Assembly (NCBI RefSeq): GCF_014692875.1
Contig: NZ_CP061171.1
Coordinates: 3,782,001-3,846,000, forward strand
DNA: 64,000 nt
DNA from: Pedobacter riviphilus
GTDB taxonomy: Bacteria > Bacteroidota > Bacteroidia > Sphingobacteriales > Sphingobacteriaceae
Direction: 5' to 3'
A program made the position numbers and the translations under genes. Shown here piece by piece: positions 44,313 to 55,600 of this stretch. Every line of letters begins with the position of its first letter. Within the stretch, counting starts at the first letter, position 1. The notes under the pieces were generated by a model. That model made no database searches. It had not been told where the DNA came from and worked only from the letters and a program-made list of their open reading frames with translations.

Positions 44313-45344
44313 ATGAAAAGAGTAAGAGTATTACATAAAATCAAATATTTTTTTGTTGCCATTTATCACCTTTTTATAGCCGCAGGAAAAGGTTTTATGG
44401 AAGATAGGGTAACTAAATTAAGTGCTTCACTTGCTTATTACACCATTTTTTCGCTTACACCGCTTATTATAATCCTCCTCTCTGCCGCCACTCTATTTTT
44501 GGGTGATAAAAAAAATGAGGAAACACGGGGGAAATTTTTTGGTCAGGTTACCGAATTAGTGGGTAAAGATGCGGCGGGCCAGATCCAGGGTTTTGTAGAA
44601 CATGCCAACAAAACAGGTCAATCAACATTTAGTTTAGTAGTGGGAATTGTTGCACTTATTATCGGATCGACCGCTATTTTTATTGAAATACAGGATAGCA
44701 TCAATATGATCTGGAAAGTAAAAGCTGTGCCCAAAAAAGGTTGGCTAAAAATGCTTTCTAACAGGTTATTGTCTTTTTCTTTAATCGTGTCGATGGGCTT
44801 CCTGTTACTGGTATCATTGGTTGTAAACAGTGTAGTGGTGGGTTTGGGTTCTAAATTGGCCAATCTGCTTTCGCAAAGCAATATAAACGAAGTGATTCCG
44901 GTTGCAAATGATACCATGGCATTGTTGATTTATATTTTAAACAATGTAATTACATTAGCTGCCGTAACGGCTGTATTTGCAGTGATATTTAAAGTATTAC
45001 CAGACGTTATCATCCGATGGAAATCGGCAATAATTGGCGCTTTATTCACGGCTGTTCTGTTCAGTTTAGGTAAATATCTGATCGGGATTTATATTGAAAA
45101 AGGTAATCCAGGTTCGGCCTTTGGTGCAGCCAGTTCAATCATCGTTATTTTATTGTGGATTTATTATACTTCTATTATACTCTACTTCGGCGCAGAATTT
45201 ACACAGGCTTATGCCGAAAAGTACGATAATGGCATTTCACCCAGTAAGTATGCCGTATTTACCAAAATTACTATTGTAGAAAAAAAGGTAGATGTATTGC
45301 CCCCACAACACCCGGAAGATACCGTAAAAGTACCTAAAGAATAA
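44313..45344 (+). CDS. YihY/UPF0761-family inner-membrane protein
   Basis: A 343-residue protein with about six membrane segments. The YihY/BrkB motifs are seen in FMEDRVTKLSASLAYYTIFSLTPLIIILLSAA, IEIQDSINMIWKVK and YGTSIILYFGAEFTQAYAEKY-like sequence near the end (YTSIILYFGAEFTQAY). Proteins of this family were once called ribonuclease BN, but the nuclease role does not hold; function is uncertain. It begins 7 bp after tamL and is probably in the same operon. The last 40 residues are a charged cytoplasmic tail. Confidence 0.88.
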   Translation: MKRVRVLHKIKYFFVAIYHLFIAAGKGFMEDRVTKLSASLAYYTIFSLTPLIIILLSAATLFLGDKKNEETRGKFFGQVTELVGKDAAGQIQGFVEHANKTGQSTFSLVVGIVALIIGSTAIFIEIQDSINMIWKVKAVPKKGWLKMLSNRLLSFSLIVSMGFLLLVSLVVNSVVVGLGSKLANLLSQSNINEVIPVANDTMALLIYILNNVITLAAVTAVFAVIFKVLPDVIIRWKSAIIGALFTAVLFSLGKYLIGIYIEKGNPGSAFGAASSIIVILLWIYYTSIILYFGAEFTQAYAEKYDNGISPSKYAVFTKITIVEKKVDVLPPQHPEDTVKVPKE

Positions 45345-45350
45345 GTCGGT

Positions 45351-45376
45351 CGTCATCCTGAACTTGTTTCAGGATC
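45351..45376. repeat. Half-copy of dispersed element (CTGAACTTGTTTCAG type)
   Basis: CGTCATCCTGAACTTG followed by TTTCAGGATC forms one hairpin, the first half of the elements at 5580 and 57766. It lies between the convergent YihY gene and parE and may double as a terminator. Confidence 0.65.
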
Positions 45377-45431
45377 TTTTCTACGCAACGCATTAATTAA
45401 GAAGTCAAGTTTTAAAAACTTGAATCTTTTT

Positions 45432-47303
45432 TTATGCTACTTCTTCCGTAATCACTTTAGGCTCTTCAGTTACTTCATCCTTCTCTATTCTTAGGTTACG
45501 GATAATGTGCTGTTGCCTGTCTGGCGTGTTTTTACCCATGTAATATTCCAGCAAACTTTTAATCGTTTGATCCTTCAAAATAACAGGGTCTAACCTGATA
45601 TCTTTCCCGATAAATAACCCAAATTCATCAGGAGAAATTTCTCCTAAACCCTTAAATCGGGTAATTTCTGGTTTATTACCCAGTTTTTCGATTGCATTTT
45701 TACGTTCTTCGTCACTGTAGCAATAAATGGTTTCCTTTTTATTGCGCACCCTAAAAAGCGGTGTCTGCAAAATATAAACATGGCCTGCTTTTACCAGATC
45801 AGGGAAAAATTGAAGAAAGAAAGTCATCATCAGCAAACGGATGTGCATACCATCCACGTCGGCATCTGTAGCAATAACGATATTATTATAGTGTAAGCCA
45901 TCTAAACCATCTTCGATATTTAAAGCGTGTTGCAGTAGGTTAAACTCTTCATTTTCATACACCACTTTTTTTGTCAGCTCGTAACAATTTAGCGGCTTCC
46001 CCTTTAAACTGAACACCGCCTGGGTATCTACATCACGCGATTTTGTGATTGAGCCTGAAGCTGAATCGCCCTCAGTAATAAATAAGGTGGTTTCGTAACG
46101 TTTCTCGTGCGTAGTATTAAAATGCACCTTACAATCTCGCAGTTTTTTATTGTGTAACGAAGCTTTTTTGGCCCTGTCATTAGCCAGTTTTTTAATTCCT
46201 GCAATATCTTTACGCTCCCGTTCCGATTGAATAATGCGTTTTAAAAGTGCATCAGCAACGTCAGGATGTTTGTGCAGGTAATCATCAAGCTCTTTTTTAA
46301 CAAAATCGTTAATAAAAGTAGCAACCGATGGACCTTCAGGCCCCATGTTCTGTGAGCCTAGTTTTGTTTTAGTCTGCGATTCGAAAACAGGCTCCTGTAC
46401 GCGCACAGAAATTGCCGCTATAATAGATGAACGCACATCGGCTGCATCAAACTCTTTTTTGAAAAACTCCCGAACGGTTTTCACTACCGCAGCTCTAAAT
46501 GCCGCCTGGTGGGTTCCACCCTGTGTAGTGTGTTGTCCATTCACAAAAGAGTGGTAATCTTCGCCATACTGTTGACCATGGGTCATGGCAATTTCGATAT
46601 CTGGCCCAATCATATGGATAATCGGGTAACGAATTTCTTCCGGCTTATTAAATTTAGAAAGCAAATCGTATAGACCTCTTTCCGAAAAATATTTCTGGTT
46701 ATTGAAATTTATAGTTAAACCAGTATTTAAGAACACGTAGTTCCAAACCATACTCTCTACAAAATCAGGAATGTAGTGGTAGTTTCTGAAAATGGTTTCA
46801 TCCGGATAAAAAGTAATGGCTGTACCGTTACGCTGAGTAGTATCAATAACGGGTTGTTCGTTTACAATTTCTCCTTTAGAGAATTCTACCTTTTTTGTTT
46901 TTCCATCACGGTACGATTGTACGGTAAAACTGGTGGAAAGCGCGTTAACTGCCTTGGTACCCACACCATTTAAACCTACCGATTTTTGGAAGGCATTACT
47001 ATCATATTTACCGCCGGTATTTATTTTGCTTACACAATCGATTACCTTACCCAATGGTATACCACGGCCGTAATCGCGTACATTCACTTTTTGCTCCGAA
47101 AGCGTAATTTCGATGGTTTTTCCGGTACCCATTACAAACTCATCGATAGAGTTATCTACAATTTCTTTTAGCAAAACATAAATACCATCGTCTTGAGCAG
47201 AACCATCGCCAAGTTTACCAATGTACATCCCCGGACGAAGCCTGATGTGCTCTTTCCAATCTAATGAACGAATACTGTCGTCGTTATAAACTACTTCTGC
47301 CAT
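45432..47303 (-). CDS. parE: DNA topoisomerase IV subunit B
   Basis: A 623-residue GyrB/ParE ATPase subunit. The GHKL ATPase part shows [34 protein letters not shown] and [12 protein letters not shown]. The TOPRIM domain holds [12 protein letters not shown] and [20 protein letters not shown], then [13 protein letters not shown]. The short length without the GyrB insert fits ParE. It partners with the ParC subunit encoded at 31164-34076. The gene stands alone and convergent with YihY. Confidence 0.92.
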   Translation of the reverse strand: MAEVVYNDDSIRSLDWKEHIRLRPGMYIGKLGDGSAQDDGIYVLLKEIVDNSIDEFVMGTGKTIEITLSEQKVNVRDYGRGIPLGKVIDCVSKINTGGKYDSNAFQKSVGLNGVGTKAVNALSTSFTVQSYRDGKTKKVEFSKGEIVNEQPVIDTTQRNGTAITFYPDETIFRNYHYIPDFVESMVWNYVFLNTGLTINFNNQKYFSERGLYDLLSKFNKPEEIRYPIIHMIGPDIEIAMTHGQQYGEDYHSFVNGQHTTQGGTHQAAFRAAVVKTVREFFKKEFDAADVRSSIIAAISVRVQEPVFESQTKTKLGSQNMGPEGPSVATFINDFVKKELDDYLHKHPDVADALLKRIIQSERERKDIAGIKKLANDRAKKASLHNKKLRDCKVHFNTTHEKRYETTLFITEGDSASGSITKSRDVDTQAVFSLKGKPLNCYELTKKVVYENEEFNLLQHALNIEDGLDGLHYNNIVIATDADVDGMHIRLLMMTFFLQFFPDLVKAGHVYILQTPLFRVRNKKETIYCYSDEERKNAIEKLGNKPEITRFKGLGEISPDEFGLFIGKDIRLDPVILKDQTIKSLLEYYMGKNTPDRQQHIIRNLRIEKDEVTEEPKVITEEVA

Positions 47304-47651
47304 ACTGTTTTTATCTGTTCTTCAATGAAAACCCCTGCATTTTTGGTTTGCAAAGCGATGAAGAATTTGTAGAAATAACCCTGATGATTGAAATAAAAAT
47401 ATTTTTAAATACGTTCTTCAGAATTATTATACAATAATAGATTTATTCTTTGAGGCTCGCAAAAGAAAATTTCCACATGTAAACAATGGATGGCGAGGTT
47501 TCATTTGTTTATCGGTTTAATTACCTTTGAAAACTGCCAATCGGCAATTGTCAACTGATTATGTTCATAGTCTCTTTTCCATCTTACATCATTCTCTCAC
47601 TCAATCATTCAAATTTCCCTATCTTCAACCCAATATTCATAATTCTATTTA
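47304..47651. other. Divergent region between parE and the permease gene
   Basis: About 350 bp of AT-rich sequence. TACCTTTG at 47522-47529 is an exact TAnnTTTG match on the plus strand and could drive the permease gene; a small TGCC/GGCA hairpin follows it. No gene or known RNA was seen. Confidence 0.35.
47522..47529 (+). promoter_or_regulatory. Candidate permease promoter -7 box (TACCTTTG)
   Basis: TACCTTTG is an exact TAnnTTTG match 122 bp upstream of the permease ATG, with TTTG 14 bp further upstream. Confidence 0.35.
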
Positions 47652-48988
47652 ATGCAACAAAAGAAGCAACTTTCGCTATTCGATTTATCCATGATTGTGG
47701 TGAGTTTGGTTATTGGAATGGGGGTATTCCGTACGCCTGTAAATGTAGCGGCGAAAGCACAGATTCCGGAGTTATTTTACCTGGCCTGGTTTATTGGTGG
47801 CTTTGTGGCTTTTTGCGGTGCATTAACCTATGCCGAAATTGGTTCGCGTTTTCCGGTAACAGGCGGGTATTACAAAATATTTTCAGCGGCTTATCACCCT
47901 TCTATTGCTTTCGCCATTAACTGTATCGTTATTATTTCGAGCGCCGCATCTGTAGCGGCAATTTCAATTATTGGTGCAGAATACCTGAGCAAAATTATTT
48001 TACCTATCGATAAACAGAATGAAACCTACCGCGTTACCATTGCCATTACCACCATTTTGGTATTTTATTTCATTAATCTGTTAGGCTTAAAAGCGAGTGC
48101 TAAAACACAAAATGTGTTAACGGTAATTAAAATTGGAATGATTTTAACACTCATCTGCGCTGTATTTTTCGGCGGAAAAACACAAACCATTACGCCAATT
48201 TTTAAAACAGCAAACAGCACTTTACCAACCTGGTCTGATTACGGAAAAGCATTAGGTTTATGTTTAATTGCCGTTTCTTTCTCTTATGCGGGTTATGCGC
48301 AGACCATTAATTTTGGTGGCGAGGTTAAAGAAGCCAAGAAAGTAATCCCGCGTTCCATCATTATCGGCTTAACTATTATTGTGATCCTTTATTTGGCTAT
48401 TAACTACGTATACGTAAAGGTTATCGGCTTCGAAGAATTAAAATCAGCAGAAAGTATAGCGGCGATATTAGCCTCGAAAATATTTGGTCCGGCAGGATTC
48501 AACGCCCTTTCTGTAATTATTTTTTTCTCGGTAATGGGTTATGTAAATGTAAACCTATTGAGCAACCCTAGGGCAATGTTTGCCATGGGCGAAGAAGGTG
48601 CCCTGCCAAAAATATTCAGCAGAATAAATAAAAAACAGCGGTAATTACCATTAGCTTAACAGTTTTTACATTAATTGCCGTGGTAATTATTTTCTATGCC
48701 AAAACCTTCGACAAGATTCTAAACTATACCATTTTCCTGGAAAGCATTAGCATGGCCAGTTCTGCAGCCACGATTTTCATCCTCAGAAAAAGAACAGCAC
48801 ATCTTGATAAAAAAACCATCTATACTGTTCCTTTATATCCTATATTGCCTATCATATTTATTGCCGCTTATACCTTTGTTGCCTTCAGTATTTATGCTGA
48901 TGATCAAAATGCGGCATTAAATGGTTTATATATTTTTATTGGCTTTCTGGCGGTTTATTTTGTGAGCAAATGGTTTAAGAAAAAATAA
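47652..48988 (+). pseudogene. APC-family amino acid permease, frameshifted (probably a sequencing error)
   Basis: An APC-superfamily transporter. The first 330 residues have the family start (LSLFDLSMIVVSLVIGMGVFRTPVNVA) and about nine membrane segments. A six-A run at 48630-48635 shifts the frame and ends it after INKKQR. With seven A the frame continues as INKKTAVITISLTVFTLIAVVIIFYAK and on to KWFKKK at 48988, giving about 445 residues and the expected remaining membrane segments. Both parts are well preserved. Substrate unknown. Confidence 0.82.
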
Positions 48989-49000
48989 TTGTTCGCGGAT

Positions 49001-49070
49001 CGTCATTCCCAACTTGATTGGGAATCCTAATGCAATAAGCTTTAAGATTCCCGCCTGCGCGGGAATGACG
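49001..49070. repeat. Dispersed palindromic element, TCCCAACTTGATTGGGA type
   Basis: Begins CGTCATTCCCAACTTGATTG and ends GCGCGGGAATGACG. It has two hairpins: ATTCCCAA/TTGGGAAT and ATTCCCGC/GCGGGAAT. Same plan as 57992-58089. Confidence 0.75.
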
Positions 49071-49227
49071 CCAGATCTTTACAATTTGCTAAAGGCAGAC
49101 CTAAGTAAAATAAATCTGATTGGAATGAACATGAAGCGCAGCGGAATAAAATGGAAAGCAGGACTGATTTAACCAATTAACACAGAAACCTGCTTTACAA
49201 AAAACATAAAAGAACTTAAAATAATTA

Positions 49228-50562
49228 ATGAACAAAACACTCTCCTTAAAACAAGAAATTGCTTACGCTGCAGGTATGATTGGTTGGAGCACGATGACAA
49301 ATATTATCATCGTAATGCTTCCTTATTTCTATTTGCCGCCAAGCAATGCTGGCCTGCCACCTTTGGTACCACAACTCGTTTTATTGGGTGCATTTAATAT
49401 TCTTTCTATTATTGCTGCCTCAGGTAGATTGGTAGATGCCATTTACGACCCCTTTATTGCATCTAAAAGCGATGCAAGCACCAATAAAAATGGCCGTAGA
49501 ATGCCTTTTATGAAATGGGCTATTATCCCAGCAATGCTTTTCTGCGGACTGGTTTTCTATCCGGTCCAAAAAACCGAAAGCCTGCACAATGCCTGGTGGT
49601 TAACCATTACGCTTTGTTTGTTTTTTGTATCGGTTACCACTTATATTATCCCCTATAACGCTTTACTGGCAGAAGTAACCAATACGCCAAGACAGAAAGT
49701 TAAGCTGTCCAGCTATCAGCAGGTGGGCTTTGTCATCGGCATTATTTTATCGGCTTGCACCAACAATTTTGCTGATCTCGTTGAAGACAATTTCCATGTA
49801 GCCAACCGTAGCGAGGCTATCCAGATTGCCATATGGGGTTTATGCATTTTATCGGGCCTGGTGATGTTATTACCGATTTTTTTCATCAACGAAAAAGAAT
49901 TTTCGACGGCCAAACCTACCCATATACCTTTATGGCCTGCAATAAGGAGTACCTTTAAAAACAGCAATTTTAAATATTACCTGATCTCTGATTTTGCTTT
50001 TTATACCGCATTGAGTATTATATCAAGCGGTTTATTGTTTTTCTGCACCGTTTTATTGGGACTGCCAGAATCAGAAGGTGGAAAATTTATGGGTGCCATG
50101 GTTTTGGCTTCCTTGCTATTTTACCCGCTGGTTAATTTTGGCTCTGCTAAAATTGGTAAAAAACCTTTTGTATTACTGGCCTTCGGTGTACTTTGCTTAA
50201 TCTTTGTAACCATTTTCTTTTTGGGCAAATTACCATTAGGTCCGCATACACAGATTTACATCCTGGTACTATCCGCTTCTTTTCCTTTAGCGGCGCTCGG
50301 TATTTTACCCACGGCGATCTTAGCCGATATTGCCCAAAGAGATACTTTAGAAACGGGTGAAAACCAAGAAGGTATGTTTTTCGCCGTGAAATACCTTTTT
50401 GTAAAACTCGGCCAAACCTTAGGCATAGCTATTTTCGCCATGCTTACCATTTACGGCAAAGATCCAGGAAACGATTTCGGGTTACGATTGAATGGAATTG
50501 TAGGTTTCGGACTTTGCTTAATTGCCCTATTGTTTTTTAGTAGGTTTAAGGAGGAGAAATAG
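49228..50562 (+). CDS. MFS transporter of the GPH (glycoside-pentoside-hexuronide:cation symporter) family
   Basis: A 444-residue protein with 12 probable membrane segments. LKQEIAYAAGMIGWSTMTNIIIVMLPYFYL at the start, RLVDAIYDPFIASKSDAST (the GPH/MelB motif after segment 2), PYNALLAEVTN and the long central loop are family features. It likely imports a sugar or a related compound with a cation. The SusCD pair encoded on the opposite strand beyond a 370-bp spacer might supply it, but this is only proximity. Confidence 0.82.
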   Translation: MNKTLSLKQEIAYAAGMIGWSTMTNIIIVMLPYFYLPPSNAGLPPLVPQLVLLGAFNILSIIAASGRLVDAIYDPFIASKSDASTNKNGRRMPFMKWAIIPAMLFCGLVFYPVQKTESLHNAWWLTITLCLFFVSVTTYIIPYNALLAEVTNTPRQKVKLSSYQQVGFVIGIILSACTNNFADLVEDNFHVANRSEAIQIAIWGLCILSGLVMLLPIFFINEKEFSTAKPTHIPLWPAIRSTFKNSNFKYYLISDFAFYTALSIISSGLLFFCTVLLGLPESEGGKFMGAMVLASLLFYPLVNFGSAKIGKKPFVLLAFGVLCLIFVTIFFLGKLPLGPHTQIYILVLSASFPLAALGILPTAILADIAQRDTLETGENQEGMFFAVKYLFVKLGQTLGIAIFAMLTIYGKDPGNDFGLRLNGIVGFGLCLIALLFFSRFKEEK

Positions 50563-50929
50563 TTACGTAGTTGCTCTATTACGCCCAATTTTGATTTTTT
50601 ATAGGAAAGCAATTTCTGTGCTGCTTCGGTTACAGTCGCCCCGCCCTCTGCTTAATCCCGATAAAAGAACCTATAAATTAAACCATTCCTAAATCGGGAT
50701 AACGCTGTTGGTCGGGTTTATTTTACTCCCGATAGTAGCAGTATTTCAGCCGCCCTGTCCCGTACCAAAGCCTATCGTGTGGATACATCTCTTGTTAGTT
50801 CTATTATTTGTTTTTAATACACATTCCTAAGGCGATCGTCATGCTCCAAACTTTGTATATTCATAGTATAAAATACATTCGCGAAGCAATGTTCATGATC
50901 ACCGCTCCGCTCATGTACTCGTTTATAAC
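50563..50929. other. Intergenic region between convergent MFS and susD genes
   Basis: About 370 bp. Positions 50590-50770 form a GC-richer mosaic with CCCGATAAAAG, ATCGGGATAACG and CTCCCGATAGTAGCAG words, the same spacer class as at 3375. No gene or clean terminator hairpin was recognised. Confidence 0.45.
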
Positions 50930-52642
50930 CTAATAACCCGGGCTTTGTTTTAGGGTACCATTACTTCTATCAATCTGATCTTGAGGTAAAGGAAAATAAT
51001 CATCCCTGGTTTCGATGGTAATGCCTTTTAAGTAGTTAAAGTAGCCACCTTCAAAAGAAAAATAACTCTCGAGGGTTTGTTTGGCTATACCCCAACGCAC
51101 AAGGTCGAAAAACCGATGGCCTTCCATTGCCAATTCCAATCTGCGTTCGAAACGCACCGCATTTCTGGCGTAGGTATCATTTGGAAATGAGATGTACTGG
51201 CTAACTTTGTAGGCCGCCGCCGGCGTTCCATTTATATCACGAGGGGTTATTTTAGCTGCCCTGGCCCTTACTGCGTTTACCAAAGTTAAGGCCCTGGGCA
51301 AATCGCCTTTTTCTACCGCACATTCTGCCGCCATCAGATAAACATCAGCTAAGCGGATCAGGTTTACGTTTAATCCGGTTACATTAGAACTCCCCGGGGC
51401 TGTTCCGCTCGAAATCTGCGAAGCATCAATGGTATTCTTAACAGCCAGAAAAGGGCCGCCATTGCTGGCATCGCGAATCCAGGTATCGCCAGGCATTAAA
51501 CCCCAATCGCGATATGGAACGCCACGTCTTCCTATTGTCGATTCGATTCGTGGATCTAAAGCTAAAGTCTTATCTACTGCATAATTTGTTTTATCCGTTC
51601 CGGTTAATCCATAATCAGATTTATATGGATTAGTCCGATAGCTGCCATCCAGTAGCGGTAAGCCAAGGGCATCTACCTTAAAGGAGTTGGCCAGATCTAT
51701 GGTTGGCTGGAAGAAACCACAACAGTTAATCGGCGCATTGCCGTACGGGAAGTTAAGCATATCGCCTACATTCCCATTATCTCCGCCAGTACCATCGGTT
51801 CCAACTGAATGTTGAACAGACATAATCGTTTCAGGTCCGTCTTCTTTGGTAATATCAAAATTATCAGTATAAGGCATATCAACCAAGCTCGGCTTTGCCA
51901 AAATTACGGCATTCAACAAGTCATAAGCTTCAGTATATTTCTTTTGGTATAAAAATACCTTGCCAAGATAAGCCTGAGCAGCATATTTATCTACCCTACC
52001 TTTTTGATTTTTTGGTTTGGTTATACTTAAATTGGCTACGGCAAACTGAAGATCATCTACAATATTAGGATAAATGTCTTTATCATTAGGAACAAAAGTA
52101 CCGCTATTGGCCTCGGTAACATAAGGTACCATTTTAAATATACGAACCAAAAAGAAATAATAATGTCCGCGTAACAATCTGGCTTCGCCTTGAATTTCTT
52201 TTGCACGGGCATCATCAAATTTGGTCGATCCCGAACCTGCCTGTAAGCTAGCAAGGACTTTTAAAGTACGGTTACAGCGTTGAATTCCTTCAAAACATCT
52301 GTTCCAGATATTCGATAAATTATCATTTGTGCTGGTTGGCGAATGCTGTTCAATGGCATTCATAGGCGGCTGATCTCCTGTGCTACTCCCTTTATGCGCA
52401 TTATCAGATGCAACCTCGCCAAATAACCATTGGCTTGGTGCGGCACCATAATTACCCCATGTTCCGTCTAAATTACCATTAAGTAAACTATAGGAGCCTA
52501 TTAAAAGTCCTTCAACCCCCTCCTGGCTCATTAACTGTTCCTCGGTGAGTTCGCCCTGCGGTTGCAATGCTAAAAAATCCTTCTTGCAGGAAAAAGTACT
52601 GCAAATTAATAAGGAAAGAAGAATATATTTTATATGTTTCAT
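50930..52642 (-). CDS. SusD/RagB-family outer-membrane lipoprotein
   Basis: A 570-residue SusD-type protein. The signal ends in a lipobox (LLSLLICSTFSCKKDFLAL). The N-terminal SusD-like part (LQPQGELTEEQLM, then NIWNRCFEGIQRCNRTLKVL) and the C-terminal RagB part (LNVNLIRLADVYLMAAECAV, then NAVRFERRLELAMEGHRFFDLVRWG) are clear. It sits on the cell surface and captures a nutrient for the partner SusC, encoded 15 bp upstream. No glycoside hydrolase or regulator lies beside the pair, so the substrate is unknown. Confidence 0.93.
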   Translation of the reverse strand: MKHIKYILLSLLICSTFSCKKDFLALQPQGELTEEQLMSQEGVEGLLIGSYSLLNGNLDGTWGNYGAAPSQWLFGEVASDNAHKGSSTGDQPPMNAIEQHSPTSTNDNLSNIWNRCFEGIQRCNRTLKVLASLQAGSGSTKFDDARAKEIQGEARLLRGHYYFFLVRIFKMVPYVTEANSGTFVPNDKDIYPNIVDDLQFAVANLSITKPKNQKGRVDKYAAQAYLGKVFLYQKKYTEAYDLLNAVILAKPSLVDMPYTDNFDITKEDGPETIMSVQHSVGTDGTGGDNGNVGDMLNFPYGNAPINCCGFFQPTIDLANSFKVDALGLPLLDGSYRTNPYKSDYGLTGTDKTNYAVDKTLALDPRIESTIGRRGVPYRDWGLMPGDTWIRDASNGGPFLAVKNTIDASQISSGTAPGSSNVTGLNVNLIRLADVYLMAAECAVEKGDLPRALTLVNAVRARAAKITPRDINGTPAAAYKVSQYISFPNDTYARNAVRFERRLELAMEGHRFFDLVRWGIAKQTLESYFSFEGGYFNYLKGITIETRDDYFPLPQDQIDRSNGTLKQSPGY

Positions 52643-52657
52643 TTTGATAACTTTTAA

Positions 52658-55600
52658 TTAAAATCCAATATTAATACCGATTAAAAACTGACGTGGTGAA
52701 GGGTAAACACCCTGATCTACTCCTGGAGCAGAAAAGCCATCTACAATTTGACTTATTTCCGGATCCAATCCGGTGTATTTAGTGATGGTAAATACATTGG
52801 TTGCACTAACATACACCCTAATTTTACTGATGCCAGAATTTGGCCCAAAAGCTTTAGCGGTTGGGATGGAGTAGCCAATTTGCAAATTTTTCAACCTTAA
52901 AAAACTTCCGTTCTGAATGTAATAACTCGAAGAAGCAAACTCCAGATCAGAGGCTCCGGCATAAGCAGAAGGAATCAGACTTGATGTATTGGTAGGACTC
53001 CAGGCATCAAGTAATCTAACACTTTTTGCTCCATCAAAAGAAGGAAAATCTGTAAAATAGCGTGTAGCTTCAAATATATCATTTCCTTTTACACCATATA
53101 AGAAAGCCGAAATATCAAAATTCTTGTAAGATGCGTTCAAATTTATACCATAAGTGAAATCAGGATGTGGACTCCCAATAATAGTCCGATCTTTTGGATC
53201 AATAATACCATCACCATTAATATCCTGATAACGTAATCCACCAACCCTGGCACCTGAATAAGAAGGGTTATTCTGGATATCGGCGGTACTCTGATAAATT
53301 CCTGCAGTTTTATATCCAAAAAACGAACCCAGTGGCGCACCTTCCTGTAAAACACTGGTTTGTAAGCTCCTATAATTGCCATAAACCTGATTGAGAATAC
53401 CTGGTGCCAACCTTACGATTTTATTGTTATTTTTTGAGAAATTTGCACCAATATCAAATTTAAAAGGGCTATCAGCGCTTCTTCCATAATGATAAGCGAC
53501 ATTAAATTCGACCCCTTTATTACTCATATCACCAATATTTACAAAAGGTGAACTTCCCATTCCTACAATGCTTGCTGGTAGCGGTACCGGGTAAAGCATA
53601 TCAGTCGTTTTCTTGTTATACCAATCTACTGATCCATCAACAGCTCCACCTAACAAAGTAAAATCAAGACCAATATTTAGGGAGTTTACAGCTTCCCATT
53701 TTATATCAGGGTTTTGATAGGCATTTTGTCGCACACCAGTTGTAAGACCATTACCGCCACCAAGAGCATAAGCTGAATTAACAATAGAACTTTGAAATCT
53801 ATTGATATATTGATACCCTGGTATCCGTTGGTTTCCGGTTTGGCCATATCCAACACGAAGTTTCAAATCGCTAATCCATTTGATACTTTTCATAAACTCC
53901 TCTTCAGATAACCTCCATGCAGCACTTGCTGCCGGGAAATTACCATACTTATTAGCAGAACCGAAGTTAGATGAACCATCCCTACGGATAGTAAAACTGG
54001 CGAGATAACGATCATTAAAGGAATAATCGAGCTTTGCAAACACGGAGAATAGTGACCCTATTGCTCCGCTACTGGCATTGCTGATGTTTGAAGAACCTGT
54101 ATTCAAATAATAATAATCCGGATTGCCCAAAAGAAAGAAATCATTTCTTCCTCCAGTTAATTGTCTGGTTCTGGATCTGATTGCCTCCGTACCAATTAAT
54201 GCATTTAAACTGTGTTTTTCAGCAAATTTTTTGTTATAATTTAAAGTATTAGTCCAGGTCCATTCCGTATTATATCCTTGGATTTCGCTTAAATTATTTG
54301 AATTATTGCCTTCAGAGAATTCCAAATTTGGATAACGCATAGATAAGCTATTGTAATTCTCGTAACGTATCCCAAAATTGGTTTTTAATACTAAACCCGG
54401 AATAATATCACCCTCACCGAAGATATTCCCAAAAAAGAAGTTGTTTTTATTAACATTATCCTTTGCTCTGAATAGAAATGCGAGTGGATTCTCTGCATTT
54501 CCCAACTGACTACCGCGGCTACCGGCAAAATTTCCGGCAATGTCGTAAACCGGGATAATTGTTGGAATACGGTATGCCCATCCTAAAGCACTTCCCTGAT
54601 CCTGATAACCACCAGGAGTATTCGGGTTAACGCCAAACCCAACACCTTCAGAGTAACTATATTGTGCATTTTCTCCGAAACGTACCCTTTTATTAAAAGC
54701 AGATATCGCAGTATTCGATCTAAAACTATAACGTTTAAAACCTGTGTATTTTATTGTTCCTTTTTGGTTCAGGTATCCGGCACTAATAGAATAGGTTGCA
54801 TTGTCTGAACCACCCAGCGCGCTAATATTATAATTCTGAACTGGTGCAGATTCAGTTATCTCATCAAACCAATTGGTACCTTGCTTATTTGCTTTTGTAA
54901 TCTGATAAAACAGATTTGGATCACGGCTATAGTTGTACTTGGAAGGATCTGCATCTGCGGCAGTAACATTCTGACCGAGTTTTAAACCTGCCACCAAATA
55001 TTCAGGCAATACCGGTACCGTACCCGAACCATAGTTATCTCCAGCAGCAACAGGCTTTCCGGCATTAGTATACCCATTAAATACATATTGAGCATATTGT
55101 TGAGGATTCATCATTTTTGGGAAGCTATTTTTTCTTGGCAACTGTGTGCCATAGTAAGAATCAAGCGTAATTTTTGGTACTCCGGCCAAGCCTTTTTTAG
55201 TGGTAATAATTACCACACCATTATTTGCTCTTGAACCATATATAGAAGCCGAAGAAGCATCTTTCAATACCTGCATGCTTTCGATATCATTCTGGTTAAG
55301 CCATGATAGTTTTCCCTCAAACGGAACCCCATCAATTACGTAGAGTGGGTCATTATTATTAATGGTACTAAAGCCCCGGATTCTGATTTGTGGCGTTGAA
55401 CCAGGAGCCCCGTCATTTACAATTTGTACCCCTGTTGCTTTTCCTTGCAATGCTTCTACAGCGCTGGCAGCAGGCTGGGCCTTTAACAGTTCCATGCTTA
55501 CCACAGCCACAGAACCAGTTAAGTCTTTCTTCCGCTGAGAAGAATAGCCAGTCACTACAACCTCTGTTAGGTTATTATTGTCGGCTTGTAAAGTAACGGA

